DNA of 64,000 bases from Halobacillus karajensis (GCF_900108515.1 NZ_FNWW01000001.1:434001-498000); one strand, 5' to 3'. Positions 26,046-35,674 are shown, counted from the stretch's first letter. The notes: generated by a model from the letters alone, not told the origin. Made by a program: numbers and translations.

Positions 26046-27977
26046 ATGAAGAAATTACTTCTAATGGGCCTTAGTATCGTCTTTCTTACTGGACTTGTAT
26101 CGCCAATGTCCATAGCTGCGGAAGATGATATTACAGGAACACTGTTTGAAGAAGATATGAGGGCACTGATTGATGCCGGAATAATGGAAGGATATGGGGA
26201 CGGTACTTACGGTCCAAAAGACAAAGTTACACGTGCTCAATTCACTACGTTTATCGTTCGTGCGCTTGATATTGAATATGGCGAAGAGGAAATTGGAGAA
26301 GTCGGCTCCTCTGAGGATTATCATTACGGGGATGTAAACCCTGATAAATGGTACTACCCATACATACTTGCTGCTACTGAAGAAGGGTTGATTCAAGGGT
26401 ATCCCAATGGTAATTTCGGACCGACGGATTATATCACACGTCAGGATATGGCCATGATCATGATTAGTGCAGCAAAAATGAAAGGTGTCGTCAGTGAGGC
26501 TGAAGAAATTAACTTTGAAGATAATGATAAGATTATGGACTACGCCTTTGAAGCTGTTCAGCGATTGAAGAACCTTGGGATCATTAACGGAAAAGAAGAG
26601 GATGGGAAACTTTACTATGCCCCTTATGACCACACATCCCGTGGGGAAACAGCAGCGGTTATCAACCGTTTGTTGAAGGTGCTAGAACCTCCGAAAGAGT
26701 TAGATTACCGTGTAGCTACTCTTACACCAGATGAGGATCCGCAGATTCATAGATCATTTGAAACTTATGATGAGGCGGTTGCCTACGCACAAGGGAACCA
26801 GGTCGTTTTGAATGGAAATAATATTGTCTGGATTAATGATGGTCAAGCTACAACCAATGCGTTCACTATTCTTTACACATCCGAAGCTTTAACTACGGAT
26901 ACCACTTATGTCACGAGTGGTGTGGATGTGGAGGTCATCGACATCGATCAAGACTGGGTAAAAATCCGCCTCGCTGACACCGAAGGTTATGTCGATCCAG
27001 ATAAGGTGAACTTAACACCTGATCACATGGTAAAAGATCGTTCTTACTATGAGGTGAAAGACGGATGGCTTTATCACCGTTTGTACAATGCCATTAATGA
27101 AAGAACATCCCGCTACCTATACGGGGAAGCACCGGACTTTATGAAAGAGGATGGAACGTATTACAGCCATAATGGAAATACCTTTTACAAGGAAGACGGT
27201 ACCCTGGCAGGAGAAGCTTACCAATACTTTAACCGCATGCCGCTTTATACAGAAACATCCTATACAGGAGAACAACTGGATGAATATATTGCTCACGCCT
27301 CCCCAGATAGTCCATTGATTGGCACAGGAGAAGCGTTTAAGAAAGCTGAAGAGCAGTTCGGCACCAATGCTCTTTACCTGCTTGCTCACGCTATTCATGA
27401 AAGCAACTGGGGAAAGAGTGACATCGCAAGGGATAAAAATAACTTGTTCGGAATTGGCGCCAATGACGGAAACCCATACGAAGATGCATGGGAATATGAA
27501 AGTTACGAAGAAGGAATTCTGGAAGCCGCCGAAGATTTCATTATTCCACGCTACTTCGATTCTGAGTCCTACCTTAATTATGGGGCCCACCTCGGAAATA
27601 AGAGCACAGGAATGAATGTTAAGTATGCTTCTGATGCTTATTGGGGGCAAAAAATCGCCGGTCACATGTTCCGTGCAGATCAATATTTAAGCCAGAAATA
27701 CGGCCAACCATCAGAAAGCGGTGCATACGAACTAGCACAAACAATCACTCCTTATGTGAATGTACGGTCGAGTGCCGCCGTTGGAGACAACAAGCTCTAC
27801 CAGATTCCAAAATCCGGAGTCACCCTTCAGATTTTAGATGAAATGGAAGCTCGCGGAACCTGGTATGAAGTAACACCAGAAAATTTTGCAGGAAATGAAT
27901 ATGAGAAGGCCTTTGTTTATAGTGATGGCTATCCATCCTATGGCACAAGCCTAATGAAATTGCCGATTGCTAGATGA
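26046..27977 (+). CDS. Endo-beta-N-acetylglucosaminidase with three SLH domains
   Basis: A 643-residue secreted wall hydrolase. ATG at 26046 (MKKLLLMG) follows GGGGAGG; the signal peptide ends near residue 25 (SIAA/EDD). Three SLH domains (about 27-220) are followed by an SH3-like segment (about 285-325, ending TEGYVDPDKVNL), then a glucosaminidase domain (about 430-565) with ALYLLAHAIHESNWGKSDIA, where the Glu is the likely catalytic residue, and NNLFGIGA. A C-terminal SH3b part (about 575-643) holds VNVRSSAAV. It resembles LytD/LytG-type enzymes. The order differs from the amidases because SH3 parts flank the enzyme domain. Confidence 0.88.
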   Translation: MKKLLLMGLSIVFLTGLVSPMSIAAEDDITGTLFEEDMRALIDAGIMEGYGDGTYGPKDKVTRAQFTTFIVRALDIEYGEEEIGEVGSSEDYHYGDVNPDKWYYPYILAATEEGLIQGYPNGNFGPTDYITRQDMAMIMISAAKMKGVVSEAEEINFEDNDKIMDYAFEAVQRLKNLGIINGKEEDGKLYYAPYDHTSRGETAAVINRLLKVLEPPKELDYRVATLTPDEDPQIHRSFETYDEAVAYAQGNQVVLNGNNIVWINDGQATTNAFTILYTSEALTTDTTYVTSGVDVEVIDIDQDWVKIRLADTEGYVDPDKVNLTPDHMVKDRSYYEVKDGWLYHRLYNAINERTSRYLYGEAPDFMKEDGTYYSHNGNTFYKEDGTLAGEAYQYFNRMPLYTETSYTGEQLDEYIAHASPDSPLIGTGEAFKKAEEQFGTNALYLLAHAIHESNWGKSDIARDKNNLFGIGANDGNPYEDAWEYESYEEGILEAAEDFIIPRYFDSESYLNYGAHLGNKSTGMNVKYASDAYWGQKIAGHMFRADQYLSQKYGQPSESGAYELAQTITPYVNVRSSAAVGDNKLYQIPKSGVTLQILDEMEARGTWYEVTPENFAGNEYEKAFVYSDGYPSYGTSLMKLPIAR

Positions 27978-27998
27978 CCGGAATCGACAGACAGTATC

Positions 27999-28031
27999 AA
28001 GGAGCAACAACTATATGGTTGCTCCTTTTTT
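27999..28031 (+). terminator. Terminator after the glucosaminidase gene
   Basis: AAGGAGCAAC (27999-28008) pairs with GTTGCTCCTT (28018-28027) and is followed by a T run. Confidence 0.9.
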
Positions 28032-28082
28032 ATGTTATATTATTGGGAGTAGGATTGTGTATTTAAAGGAGTCTCATCACAA

Positions 28083-28814
28083 ATGAAGCAGGTAAATATA
28101 TTAGGAATTCCATTTACAAATATAGACCATGTCACGTTAGTCCAACAATTACAACAACATATAGAACAAAGAGAGAAATCTTTTGTGGCTACCGCTAACC
28201 CTGAGATTGTGATGCGTGCGCATGATGATTCCTATTATATGAATTGTTTGCAAGCCGCTTCGTACATAACAGCTGATGGGGTAGGGATTGTAAAAGCCTC
28301 CCAGCTGCTTAAAAACCCCCTTCCTGAACGGGTGACGGGTTATGACATCATGATGGAATTCCTTAAAAAAGCAAACGAAAACAAGTATCGCATCTATTTA
28401 CTTGGTGCCAAAGAAGATACATTAGAAAGAGCCGTAAAGACGATTAATCATGATTATCCAGATATAGAAGTGGCCGGTTATCGAAACGGTTATTTCCACT
28501 GGGATGATCCTACAATCGCTGAAGATATTGAACGGACAAAACCAGATATCATTTTTGTTGCTCTTGGTGCACCTAAACAAGAGCGTTGGATTGCAGAAAA
28601 CTTCCAGACATTTGGACAAGGTGTCTTCATTTGTGTAGGCGGAAGCATAGATGTCATCGCTGGGGATGTGAAGCGTGCCCCAATCAAGTGGCAGAACATG
28701 AATTTAGAATGGCTGTACAGACTGATGAGACAGCCAAGTCGTTGGAGAAGAATGCATGCTCTCCCCAGGTTTGCCTGCCGGGTGATTCGCCAAAGGTTCG
28801 GTCGTTCATCATGA
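28083..28814 (+). CDS. tagA: WecG/TagA/CpsF family glycosyltransferase (copy 1)
   Basis: A 243-residue glycosyltransferase of the TagA/WecG family, which adds N-acetylmannosamine or its uronic acid to a lipid-linked GlcNAc during wall polymer synthesis. Family motifs are visible: the TANPEIVMRA segment, ITADGVGIVKAS with the conserved Asp, and FVALGAPKQERW. AAAGGAG precedes the ATG. The stop overlaps the start of the next gene (ATGA), so tagA-csaA-csaB form one unit. It most likely builds the polysaccharide that CsaB later pyruvylates. A second family member is at 31645-32358. The exact sugar added is not known. Confidence 0.88.
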   Translation: MKQVNILGIPFTNIDHVTLVQQLQQHIEQREKSFVATANPEIVMRAHDDSYYMNCLQAASYITADGVGIVKASQLLKNPLPERVTGYDIMMEFLKKANENKYRIYLLGAKEDTLERAVKTINHDYPDIEVAGYRNGYFHWDDPTIAEDIERTKPDIIFVALGAPKQERWIAENFQTFGQGVFICVGGSIDVIAGDVKRAPIKWQNMNLEWLYRLMRQPSRWRRMHALPRFACRVIRQRFGRSS

Positions 28815-30358
28815 AAGCTTCCACCTTTCTTAAGAGTACTGTCATTCTAACCGTTGCTACACTAACTTCTAAAATATTGGGAAGTCTATTTCGCATCCCT
28901 CTTCAAAATATGGCAGGGGATGAAGTCCTGGGGATTTTCAGTCTCGTTTATCCTGTCTATATGGTCGCGCTAATCCTTTCTGTTGCTGGAATACCGATCG
29001 CTATATCCAAGCTGATCGCAGAGGCTCGGACATCTGGGTCTTCCGAGGATATTTACTATATACAAAAAACAGCCAGAATCCTTGCTCTGATCCTTGGTGC
29101 CATAACTCTCGGCGGCCTGATCACATTTTCCGGGCCACTCGCTCATGCCATTGGAGGGCTGTCAACGGAACCTGCTCTGATTGCTGTTTCTTTCACATTG
29201 CTGGCAGCTCCGTATATGGCTGTAGATCGTGGGTATTTCCAGGGTTTTGAGGATATGAAACCGACAGCCATATCCCAGGTCATCGAACAATTCATCAGAG
29301 TTTTGATCATCCTGACAGCTGCTTATGTGATGACTGCCCTGCAATTTAGTGATGCAATGATTGCGGCAGGCGTTATGTTAAGTTCGTTATTTGGTGTGAT
29401 GGGCTCAATGATTTACTTAAAAAAACGTTTGAGTCACTCTTCATTCAAGGTAACTCAAACGTATACGTATCAGCTGCGCCATTTCAAAATCTGGGGGAAG
29501 AAAATTCTTTCTGTATCTGTTCCCATTGCCATAGGTACGGTAACTATGGCTCTTTTTAACGTGGTTGATTCTTTAACCATTCCCCATTTCTTAACCAATG
29601 CAGCTGAAGGGCAAACCACTTATTTATACGGAATCTATGGTCGCGGACTCGCTTTAGTTCAAATCGCAACGGTCTTCGCTACATCTGTCGTCCTACCTTT
29701 GATTCCGTCGCTTACTACACACGTTGAATCAGGGCACAGCCAGGAAGCAAAGAAACTCATTGAAACAACCAGATGGCTGACCCATCTGTTATCATGGCCC
29801 ATTGCTGCCCTTTTGATAGGATTAGCCGTTCCTCTCAATATCGCGCTTTTCACAAACACGGAAGGTAGTCTAATGATCGCCATTACGGGATTTTCATCTA
29901 TTTTTATCTCCTTGACTTTAGTAGGAACCGCTATCTTACAAGGAATGAATGCTCCCCGTTTAGCTGCTGGTATCATTCTAATCGGTGCTCTAATGAAAGC
30001 AGGCAGTAACGCACTGCTCGTGCCGCACTATGGGATTGAAGGAGCTGCGGCCGCTTCAGGACTCACCTATTTTGTCATCATGGTCCTCAATAGTTTCGTT
30101 ATCATGAAGTTTGTTCCAATCCAGGTCCTCCCCCTTCATCTTTCTAAGATTATTTGGACCACGTTGCTATTAGGAGGACCGCTGGGCGCTGTGTTTGTCA
30201 TGACCCAGCCTTTTGAATGGTCACGAACCGTCTCTTTTCTAGTGTGCGTGATCACGGCCTTGTTATTTGTCTTTCTCTACGCCTTTGTCTTAATTAAATG
30301 GAGGGCTTACGATTACGAAGCAGTCAAAAATGTCCCGATTCTCTCCAGGTTTATTTAA
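28811..30358 (+). CDS. csaA: Polysaccharide flippase of the csaAB locus (SpoVB/MurJ-like)
   Basis: A 515-residue membrane protein with about 14 segments from the MOP/MVF flippase superfamily (SpoVB, YtgP, MurJ type), beginning MKASTFLKSTVILTVATL. The true start is the ATG at 28811 inside the tagA stop; the longer open frame upstream only overlaps tagA. In Bacillus anthracis csaA, upstream of csaB, encodes an oligosaccharide transporter. The same order here supports the name. It should flip the lipid-linked wall polysaccharide repeat to the outside. Function by family and position; no residue proves the substrate. Confidence 0.85.
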   Translation: MKASTFLKSTVILTVATLTSKILGSLFRIPLQNMAGDEVLGIFSLVYPVYMVALILSVAGIPIAISKLIAEARTSGSSEDIYYIQKTARILALILGAITLGGLITFSGPLAHAIGGLSTEPALIAVSFTLLAAPYMAVDRGYFQGFEDMKPTAISQVIEQFIRVLIILTAAYVMTALQFSDAMIAAGVMLSSLFGVMGSMIYLKKRLSHSSFKVTQTYTYQLRHFKIWGKKILSVSVPIAIGTVTMALFNVVDSLTIPHFLTNAAEGQTTYLYGIYGRGLALVQIATVFATSVVLPLIPSLTTHVESGHSQEAKKLIETTRWLTHLLSWPIAALLIGLAVPLNIALFTNTEGSLMIAITGFSSIFISLTLVGTAILQGMNAPRLAAGIILIGALMKAGSNALLVPHYGIEGAAAASGLTYFVIMVLNSFVIMKFVPIQVLPLHLSKIIWTTLLLGGPLGAVFVMTQPFEWSRTVSFLVCVITALLFVFLYAFVLIKWRAYDYEAVKNVPILSRFI

Positions 30359-30426
30359 GACGGAAATTGTTTTCATCCATCATTCCATTCATAAGGAGAA
30401 CGGTGGTAAAAATTGAGGTGAAAGTT

Positions 30427-31512
30427 ATGAAGCTCGTCATTTCCGGATACTATGGATTTCAAAACACAGGAGACGAAGCCATATTAAAGTCTATCATTCA
30501 ACATTTCAGAACGACGGATCCTTCTATTGAGCTTATTGTACTGTCGCAACAACCGGAACATACGATGGAGGATTATGGAGTGAAGGCCGTCAATCGGTGG
30601 AATATCAAGGAAATAATAAAAGCTCTTAAGTCTTCCGACGGTCTCATTAGTGGCGGCGGCAGTTTGTTACAGGATACCACTGGTCCCAAATCCGTTCTCT
30701 ACTACACAGGGGTCATGCACATGGCCCGTCTGTTAAATAGACCCGTTTACATTTATGCTCAAGGAATGGGGCCGCTTACTAAACCGTTCAGTCGATTCCT
30801 CGTCCGATATGCCTTAAATAAAGTGGATGGCCTCACTGTGCGCGATGAAACTTCTGAACAATTGCTTAAACAAATCGGGATCAAAAAAGAAATTCAAGTC
30901 TATTCTGATCCCGTTTTTGGTTATTCATTTAAGGAAAAGCCCCTCTCGCGCAAGTCTCGCTTAAACGATAAGCCGCTCATCGCTGTGAGTGTGCGCGAAT
31001 GGGGAGATTCCCTAGCATTAGCGGACAAACTTGCCGAATCATTGGACCAGTGTGCGGCACGTGGATATGCCATCTCCTTTTTACCTATGCACGGAAAGGC
31101 AGATGAACAATTCTCGAAAAAAATTGCCCGGAAGATGAAAAAAGAAGCAGAGGTGCACTCAGGGGATTTATCGATTGATGAAAAATTGATGATCTTATCA
31201 ACATGTGATTTACTCATCGGAATGCGGCTTCACTCTTTAATTTTCGCCAGTATTTGCTCTACCCCATTTGCAGCCCTCTCTTATGATCCTAAAATAGAGG
31301 CCTTAACCAAACAATTAGGCTATCCAGTCACTGCAAATGTAAACCATTCAGATTGGGATCCATCCTCCATTCCTGAAGAAATAGAACGTTTATATCAAAA
31401 CCTGGCGCTCTCTAAAGAACAATTAGAAGAGGCTGCCACTCCGCATGCTCGAAATGCTCAACAGGCAGCGAAAGCCGCTTTGGAAATTTTCAGAACCAAG
31501 AAAAAGTACTAG
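30427..31512 (+). CDS. csaB: Polysaccharide pyruvyl transferase CsaB
   Basis: A 361-residue enzyme with the polysaccharide pyruvyltransferase fold: MKLVISGYYGFQNTGDEAIL at the N-terminus, GLISGGGSLLQD (about 78-89), IYAQGMGPL, and the C-terminal LIGMRLHSLIFA. CsaB adds ketal-pyruvate from phosphoenolpyruvate to the peptidoglycan-linked polysaccharide, making the ligand of SLH domains. With nine SLH proteins upstream, this gene is central for the island. GAGGTGA precedes the ATG at 30427; a GTG three codons upstream (30418) is an alternative. A strong terminator follows. Confidence 0.95.
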   Translation: MKLVISGYYGFQNTGDEAILKSIIQHFRTTDPSIELIVLSQQPEHTMEDYGVKAVNRWNIKEIIKALKSSDGLISGGGSLLQDTTGPKSVLYYTGVMHMARLLNRPVYIYAQGMGPLTKPFSRFLVRYALNKVDGLTVRDETSEQLLKQIGIKKEIQVYSDPVFGYSFKEKPLSRKSRLNDKPLIAVSVREWGDSLALADKLAESLDQCAARGYAISFLPMHGKADEQFSKKIARKMKKEAEVHSGDLSIDEKLMILSTCDLLIGMRLHSLIFASICSTPFAALSYDPKIEALTKQLGYPVTANVNHSDWDPSSIPEEIERLYQNLALSKEQLEEAATPHARNAQQAAKAALEIFRTKKKY

Positions 31513-31521
31513 TAGGATCTT

Positions 31522-31571
31522 ATAAAAGAAGTGGACCTTCTGCCGTACGGCAAGAGGTCCACTTCTTTTAT
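31522..31571. terminator. Strong terminator after csaB
   Basis: ATAAAAGAAGTGGACC (31522-31537) pairs perfectly with GGTCCACTTCTTTTAT (31556-31571), with GCCGTACGGC forming the tip. Confidence 0.88.
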
Positions 31572-31614
31572 GGTATTTCACGTGAATTTGGCAAGCTCTT
31601 CATGATATGGAAGA

Positions 31615-31652
31615 AAAAATAGCGCGTACCTAAAAAGGCACCCGCTATTTTT
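31615..31652 (-). terminator. Terminator of the wecC-tagA2 operon
   Basis: AAAATAGCGCGTACCT pairs with AGGCACCCGCTATTTT with two mismatches. It overlaps the stop codon of the minus-strand gene and is followed by a T run on that strand. Confidence 0.8.
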
Positions 31653-32358
31653 TATCCTTCCAGACTTTCAAAAGAAAAGTCGGCAATTTTATTTGACGTT
31701 TAATTCTCCAAGGTTCCTTAATCAATCTGTACAGCCATTCAAGGCCCACTTTTTGAAAGGAGTCAGGAGCGCGCTTAACCTTGCCTGATAAAACATCAAA
31801 GGATCCGCCTACTCCTTGAAAGACTTGAACATCCAATTCATGCATATGATCAACAATCCAATACTCTTGCCGCGGACTTCCTAAAGCGACGAAAAGAATA
31901 TCAGGTTGAGCATGGTTAATCGTCTCTTTAACCTTCTCCTGATCCTTTTCATATCCATCCAGCACGCCGGCGATCTGAAGGTCGGGATACATACTCTTCA
32001 AACGGTCTTTCGCCTGCTCTGCAACACCAGGCTTAGCTCCATATAAAAATATGGATTTAGCATGAAGGGACGCTTGTTCACACAAGGCAAGCAACATATC
32101 AATTCCAGTCACTCTTTCCCGGATCGAACCCCCTGTCATTTTTGAAGCGACAAGTATTCCAACACCGTCAGGGATCTGATATGTCGCGCGGTTTAACAAG
32201 TGTAATAAATCGGCATCCTTTTGGGCATGTAGAATTTTTTCAGGGTTGATAGCCACAATAAAGGACTTACGTCTTTCATTAATATCCGACATTATATTTT
32301 CTTTGAGCTGAGCGTACGTATAATTGCTGACGTCAACCCCTAAAAACTTTTCCTTCAT
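31645..32358 (-). CDS. WecG/TagA/CpsF family glycosyltransferase (copy 2)
   Basis: A 237-residue paralogue of the enzyme at 28083-28814. Motifs: VAINPEKILHA, QIPDGVGILVASK, and FVALGSPRQEYWIV. It lies 16 bases downstream of a nucleotide-sugar dehydrogenase of WecC type, so it probably uses the UDP-ManNAc uronic acid made by that enzyme, as WecG does in enterobacterial common antigen synthesis. This would separate its job from that of the tagA in the csaAB operon. Substrate assignment is inference from the pairing. The stop is within the terminator hairpin. Confidence 0.85.
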   Translation of the reverse strand: MKEKFLGVDVSNYTYAQLKENIMSDINERRKSFIVAINPEKILHAQKDADLLHLLNRATYQIPDGVGILVASKMTGGSIRERVTGIDMLLALCEQASLHAKSIFLYGAKPGVAEQAKDRLKSMYPDLQIAGVLDGYEKDQEKVKETINHAQPDILFVALGSPRQEYWIVDHMHELDVQVFQGVGGSFDVLSGKVKRAPDSFQKVGLEWLYRLIKEPWRIKRQIKLPTFLLKVWKDKK

Positions 32359-32374
32359 GTTTTCACCTAAACCC

Positions 32375-33652
32375 TTATCCGTTTTTTGAATCTCCTAATC
32401 GTTTAGCTACGAAGCCTGCATTCTTCCATTCATCTAGGGATAACGCATTCTTCGTATCAAAGACAACTCTATTTCTCATTTTACCTTTAATAAACTCAGG
32501 GTCAAGTTGTTTGAATTCGTCATGATCCGTGAGAATAACTAATATATCCGCTTCATTCAAGGCTTCTTCCATATCCTGTGTCTGGTTCGAAGCCACATTT
32601 TCTTTAATATGAGGATCAAATGTCGTAAAGCTGATTCCTTTTTCGACCAACTCCATAATCACTTTCAATGATGGACTTTCCCGTTGGTCATCGATATTCG
32701 CTTTGAATGATAAACCGAACAAAGCAACCTTTGGATCATTGATAAACTGTTCTTTCGTAATCTCTTGAATTTGTTCTGCTGTATAAACCGGCATATGGTC
32801 ATTCGTATTCCTTGATAATTGAATGATTTTCGATAGATCAGGTTCAATCTCTGCCAAGAACCATGGATCTACAGCAATACAGTGGCCGCCTACGCCAGGA
32901 CCTGGTGTATGAATATTGACACGCGGGTGGTAATTCGCCAACTTGATAGCTTCCCAGGAATTCACACCGATTTTATCACTGATCAAGGCAAGTTCATTGG
33001 CAAAAGCGATGTTGACATCCCGGTACGTATTTTCGATGACTTTTGCCATCTCTGCTGTTGTCGCATCGGTTAAATGGATGTTGCCTTTTACAAAGGATTG
33101 ATACAACTCTTTTGTCATTTCAGAGGATTGCTCATTGATACCTCCGACAATTCGGTCGTTGTCCACTAACTCCTGAAATACTTTACCTGGAATTACTCGT
33201 TCAGGGGAGTGGGAAACAAATAATTCTTCGCCGATTTGCAAGCCCGTTTGCTCCAGCACTGGAAGCATGACATCTTCCACCGTTCTAGGGGGAACCGTTG
33301 ATTCCAATATAACCAGATTCCCCTTCTTAACGAACGGTACGATCGCTTCTGTCGCTTTTCTCACATAGTCTAAGTTAGCCGTTTTATCTTCCCGGATAGG
33401 CGATGGAACAGCAATAACGAATACATCGGCTTCTGTCGGCTCCACGGATGCTTCAAATAAACCGGCATCTACAGCTTCTTCAAGACGCTCTTGCAATCCA
33501 TTTTCTTCAATGTGAAGCTGTTTATTGTTTATCATTTCTACTGCTTTATGATTAATGTCTACGCCATGAACCTTATGACCATGAATAGCAAACATAACTG
33601 ATGTTGGCAGGCCGATATATCCTAAACCGACCACACACAATGACTTCTTCAT
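32375..33652 (-). CDS. wecC: UDP-N-acetyl-D-mannosamine dehydrogenase-like enzyme (WecC type)
   Basis: A 425-residue NAD-dependent nucleotide-sugar dehydrogenase. The N-terminus has the Rossmann motif VVGLGYIGLPTS; ILESTVPPRTVEDV and the active-site Cys in GPGVGGHCIAVDPWF follow; the C-terminal NAD/UDP domain starts at about 315 (VALFGLSFKANIDDQRES). Length and motifs match UDP-ManNAc dehydrogenases (WecC/MnaB) better than UDP-glucose dehydrogenases. It oxidises C6 of the sugar to the uronic acid for wall polymer. GAAAGGGAG precedes the ATG. No UDP-GlcNAc 2-epimerase gene is in the window, so that step must be encoded elsewhere. Confidence 0.88.
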   Translation of the reverse strand: MKKSLCVVGLGYIGLPTSVMFAIHGHKVHGVDINHKAVEMINNKQLHIEENGLQERLEEAVDAGLFEASVEPTEADVFVIAVPSPIREDKTANLDYVRKATEAIVPFVKKGNLVILESTVPPRTVEDVMLPVLEQTGLQIGEELFVSHSPERVIPGKVFQELVDNDRIVGGINEQSSEMTKELYQSFVKGNIHLTDATTAEMAKVIENTYRDVNIAFANELALISDKIGVNSWEAIKLANYHPRVNIHTPGPGVGGHCIAVDPWFLAEIEPDLSKIIQLSRNTNDHMPVYTAEQIQEITKEQFINDPKVALFGLSFKANIDDQRESPSLKVIMELVEKGISFTTFDPHIKENVASNQTQDMEEALNEADILVILTDHDEFKQLDPEFIKGKMRNRVVFDTKNALSLDEWKNAGFVAKRLGDSKNG

Positions 33653-34131
33653 TCCAATACTCCCTTTCTCATTCCAATTGACACATCTAATGATTCCTTA
33701 GTGGGTGAGCTGCTTTATTTAAATCATTCTATAAAAAATTACATACTTCCATATGTAGAGAATTCTTTTTACCTTATCAACCTTATTATACAGACTAGCC
33801 GTTTCATGACCATTCGCTTTATAGTATTCGAAAAATCATTTGCTTTGTGACGTTTTGTTAAGAAATTATATGGACATGGTTGAAAATCCCAACATTCATG
33901 CTGTATTTGGATTATTATCTGTCTGGAACAGGGTTTCTATCCCCAGATCCCGGGGAAATTCAGATTATTGATCATCTATTCACATACCATAATTATACGT
34001 GTTTTTCATCCATCCCTTCAACAAAAATTTGTATGAAGTCATATTATTAGACAAGTTCGATCATTTATAGACAGTCTTCTTGGAATAGTTTATACTCATT
34101 GTGGCTAATCCCATATATAGAGGTGTTATAA
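33653..34131. other. Divergent intergenic region between wecC and the ligase-like gene
   Basis: About 480 AT-rich bases. It contains the promoter at 34068-34096 for the plus-strand gene. On the minus side, TATAAT and TTGATA sequences are present but not at normal spacing. A 31-codon frame near 33880 has no ribosome site and is not reported as a gene. Confidence 0.45.
34068..34096 (+). promoter_or_regulatory. Candidate sigma-A promoter of the ligase-like gene
   Basis: TAGACA (5 of 6), 17-base spacer, TATACT (5 of 6), about 30 bases upstream of the ATG. Confidence 0.6.
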
Positions 34132-35577
34132 ATGTCTAAACGTATAAACAGGGAACTGTTTGAAAAACTCTTACTTATTTTTATCATGATTCAGCCAATA
34201 CTCGATATTTTAACATACTTTTCGATGCAGACCCTTAACACAAGCATAACCATCGGAATTATCGTTCGAGTTCTCTTCATGATCGTTTCCCTATGGTTTA
34301 TCTTCTTCGGTAACCATAGTCGTTTGAAGAAATATGTGATTACTTACCTAGTGGCTTTGGCTGCTGTACTCTCCATTGGTTTAGTTTATAATTTCTTTAC
34401 TAAACCCATTTTTGACCCATTTCTAGAACTTCAGTTCCTAGCAAAAACGGTGTATTTCCCCATCATGCTCGGGGCATATCTCTTATTGTTTACCACCCTG
34501 GATAAAACCCTAGTCGTTCGTATGCGTATCATGAAAGCTATTACCATCGCCATGCTTATCATTGCTGTTACGATGTTTATGGCCATCTTAACCGGTACAT
34601 CATCAGAGACCTACGAGTGGAATAAATTCGGGTTCAAGGGCTGGTTCAATTCAGGGAATGAGATTGGCTCCATCATTGCCATCGCCTTCCCATTGGTTTA
34701 TATCTACACTCTCCAGAAAGTGGATCAATTAAAAAAGCTGTATTATTTTATTCCAATGGTATTGATCGCACTCGTCTCCATTCTTCTTGGAACCAAAGTC
34801 GGATTTTTTGCCGTATTGGGTGCTGCCATTATCGTATTTGTAAGTTATGTTATTTACTGGCTTATTTCCAAATTGAAAAAAACGACCCAAAAAGAAGAAC
34901 ATGTGCCTTTAAAACTGCTCACTTCATTCATTTTTCTAGTCCTGTTTTTAATCGCTACTCCTTTTTCTCCAACCTTTTCTAACGTATCCGGAGATGTGGG
35001 ACAGATTAATGAACAAAGAGATTCGGCTCAAGAAGAATCAGGTGATGGTTCATCAGAAGTTCCTGAGGATGAAGAAGGAGAAGGGAATACAAAGGGAGGG
35101 GATGATGCGGCTGCTGAACTTGGAGAGCAGGCTCTCATTGAATCTCCCATCTTAAAAATTATTTTGAGTTCCCGGAACATCTATTTTGCTCATATCTATG
35201 ACATGTATGAGGAAGCCGATTTGATCCAAAAGACCTTTGGAATGGGTTATGCAGGAAATTATGAGGATATAAGGAAATTAATCGAGATGGATTTCTTTGA
35301 CCTATTTTTCTATTTCGGTATTTTAGGAATCATCCTAATCTCCTTGCCATTTCTATTGATTGCCGGACTATTCCTGAAACTGCTTTTCCAAGCTCCAGGA
35401 GATATCTTGCATCCTCAAAATATATTAATTCTATTATCCATCGGTTTTGGTGCAGGCATTGCTTTCTTAGCTGGACATGTCCTTTATGCCCCTGCTGTAA
35501 GTATATATCTTGCCATAAGTATTGTGCTGCTCTTGGCAAATATGCTGAACTTAAATAAACGCTTGCGTAACAATTAA
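34132..35577 (+). CDS. O-antigen ligase/polymerase-like membrane protein
   Basis: A 481-residue membrane protein with about 11-12 segments. The layout (many helices, then one large external loop, then two or three final helices) and segments such as GWFNSGNEIGSIIAIAFPL and GTKVGFFAVLGA match the O-antigen ligase/Wzy-like family, whose members polymerise or attach lipid-linked glycans outside the membrane. The large loop (about 300-350) contains a strikingly acidic stretch (PEDEEGEGNTKGGDD), in keeping with a halophile. Its partner polymer is unknown; linked glycan genes suggest the wall polysaccharide. GAGGTG precedes the ATG. Confidence 0.75.
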   Translation: MSKRINRELFEKLLLIFIMIQPILDILTYFSMQTLNTSITIGIIVRVLFMIVSLWFIFFGNHSRLKKYVITYLVALAAVLSIGLVYNFFTKPIFDPFLELQFLAKTVYFPIMLGAYLLLFTTLDKTLVVRMRIMKAITIAMLIIAVTMFMAILTGTSSETYEWNKFGFKGWFNSGNEIGSIIAIAFPLVYIYTLQKVDQLKKLYYFIPMVLIALVSILLGTKVGFFAVLGAAIIVFVSYVIYWLISKLKKTTQKEEHVPLKLLTSFIFLVLFLIATPFSPTFSNVSGDVGQINEQRDSAQEESGDGSSEVPEDEEGEGNTKGGDDAAAELGEQALIESPILKIILSSRNIYFAHIYDMYEEADLIQKTFGMGYAGNYEDIRKLIEMDFFDLFFYFGILGIILISLPFLLIAGLFLKLLFQAPGDILHPQNILILLSIGFGAGIAFLAGHVLYAPAVSIYLAISIVLLLANMLNLNKRLRNN

Positions 35578-35674
35578 AAGTGCTATAAAAATAAGGGGGC
35601 TCCCATTATGGGGCTCCCTTACATGTTTATTGGCAGAAGATTTTTGCAATCCAAACCTGAAAGGAAAGAATCCA

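Noticed and set aside
33880-33980. 31-codon frame starting ATG GTT GAA in the wecC upstream region
   Set aside because: No ribosome site and no recognisable feature.
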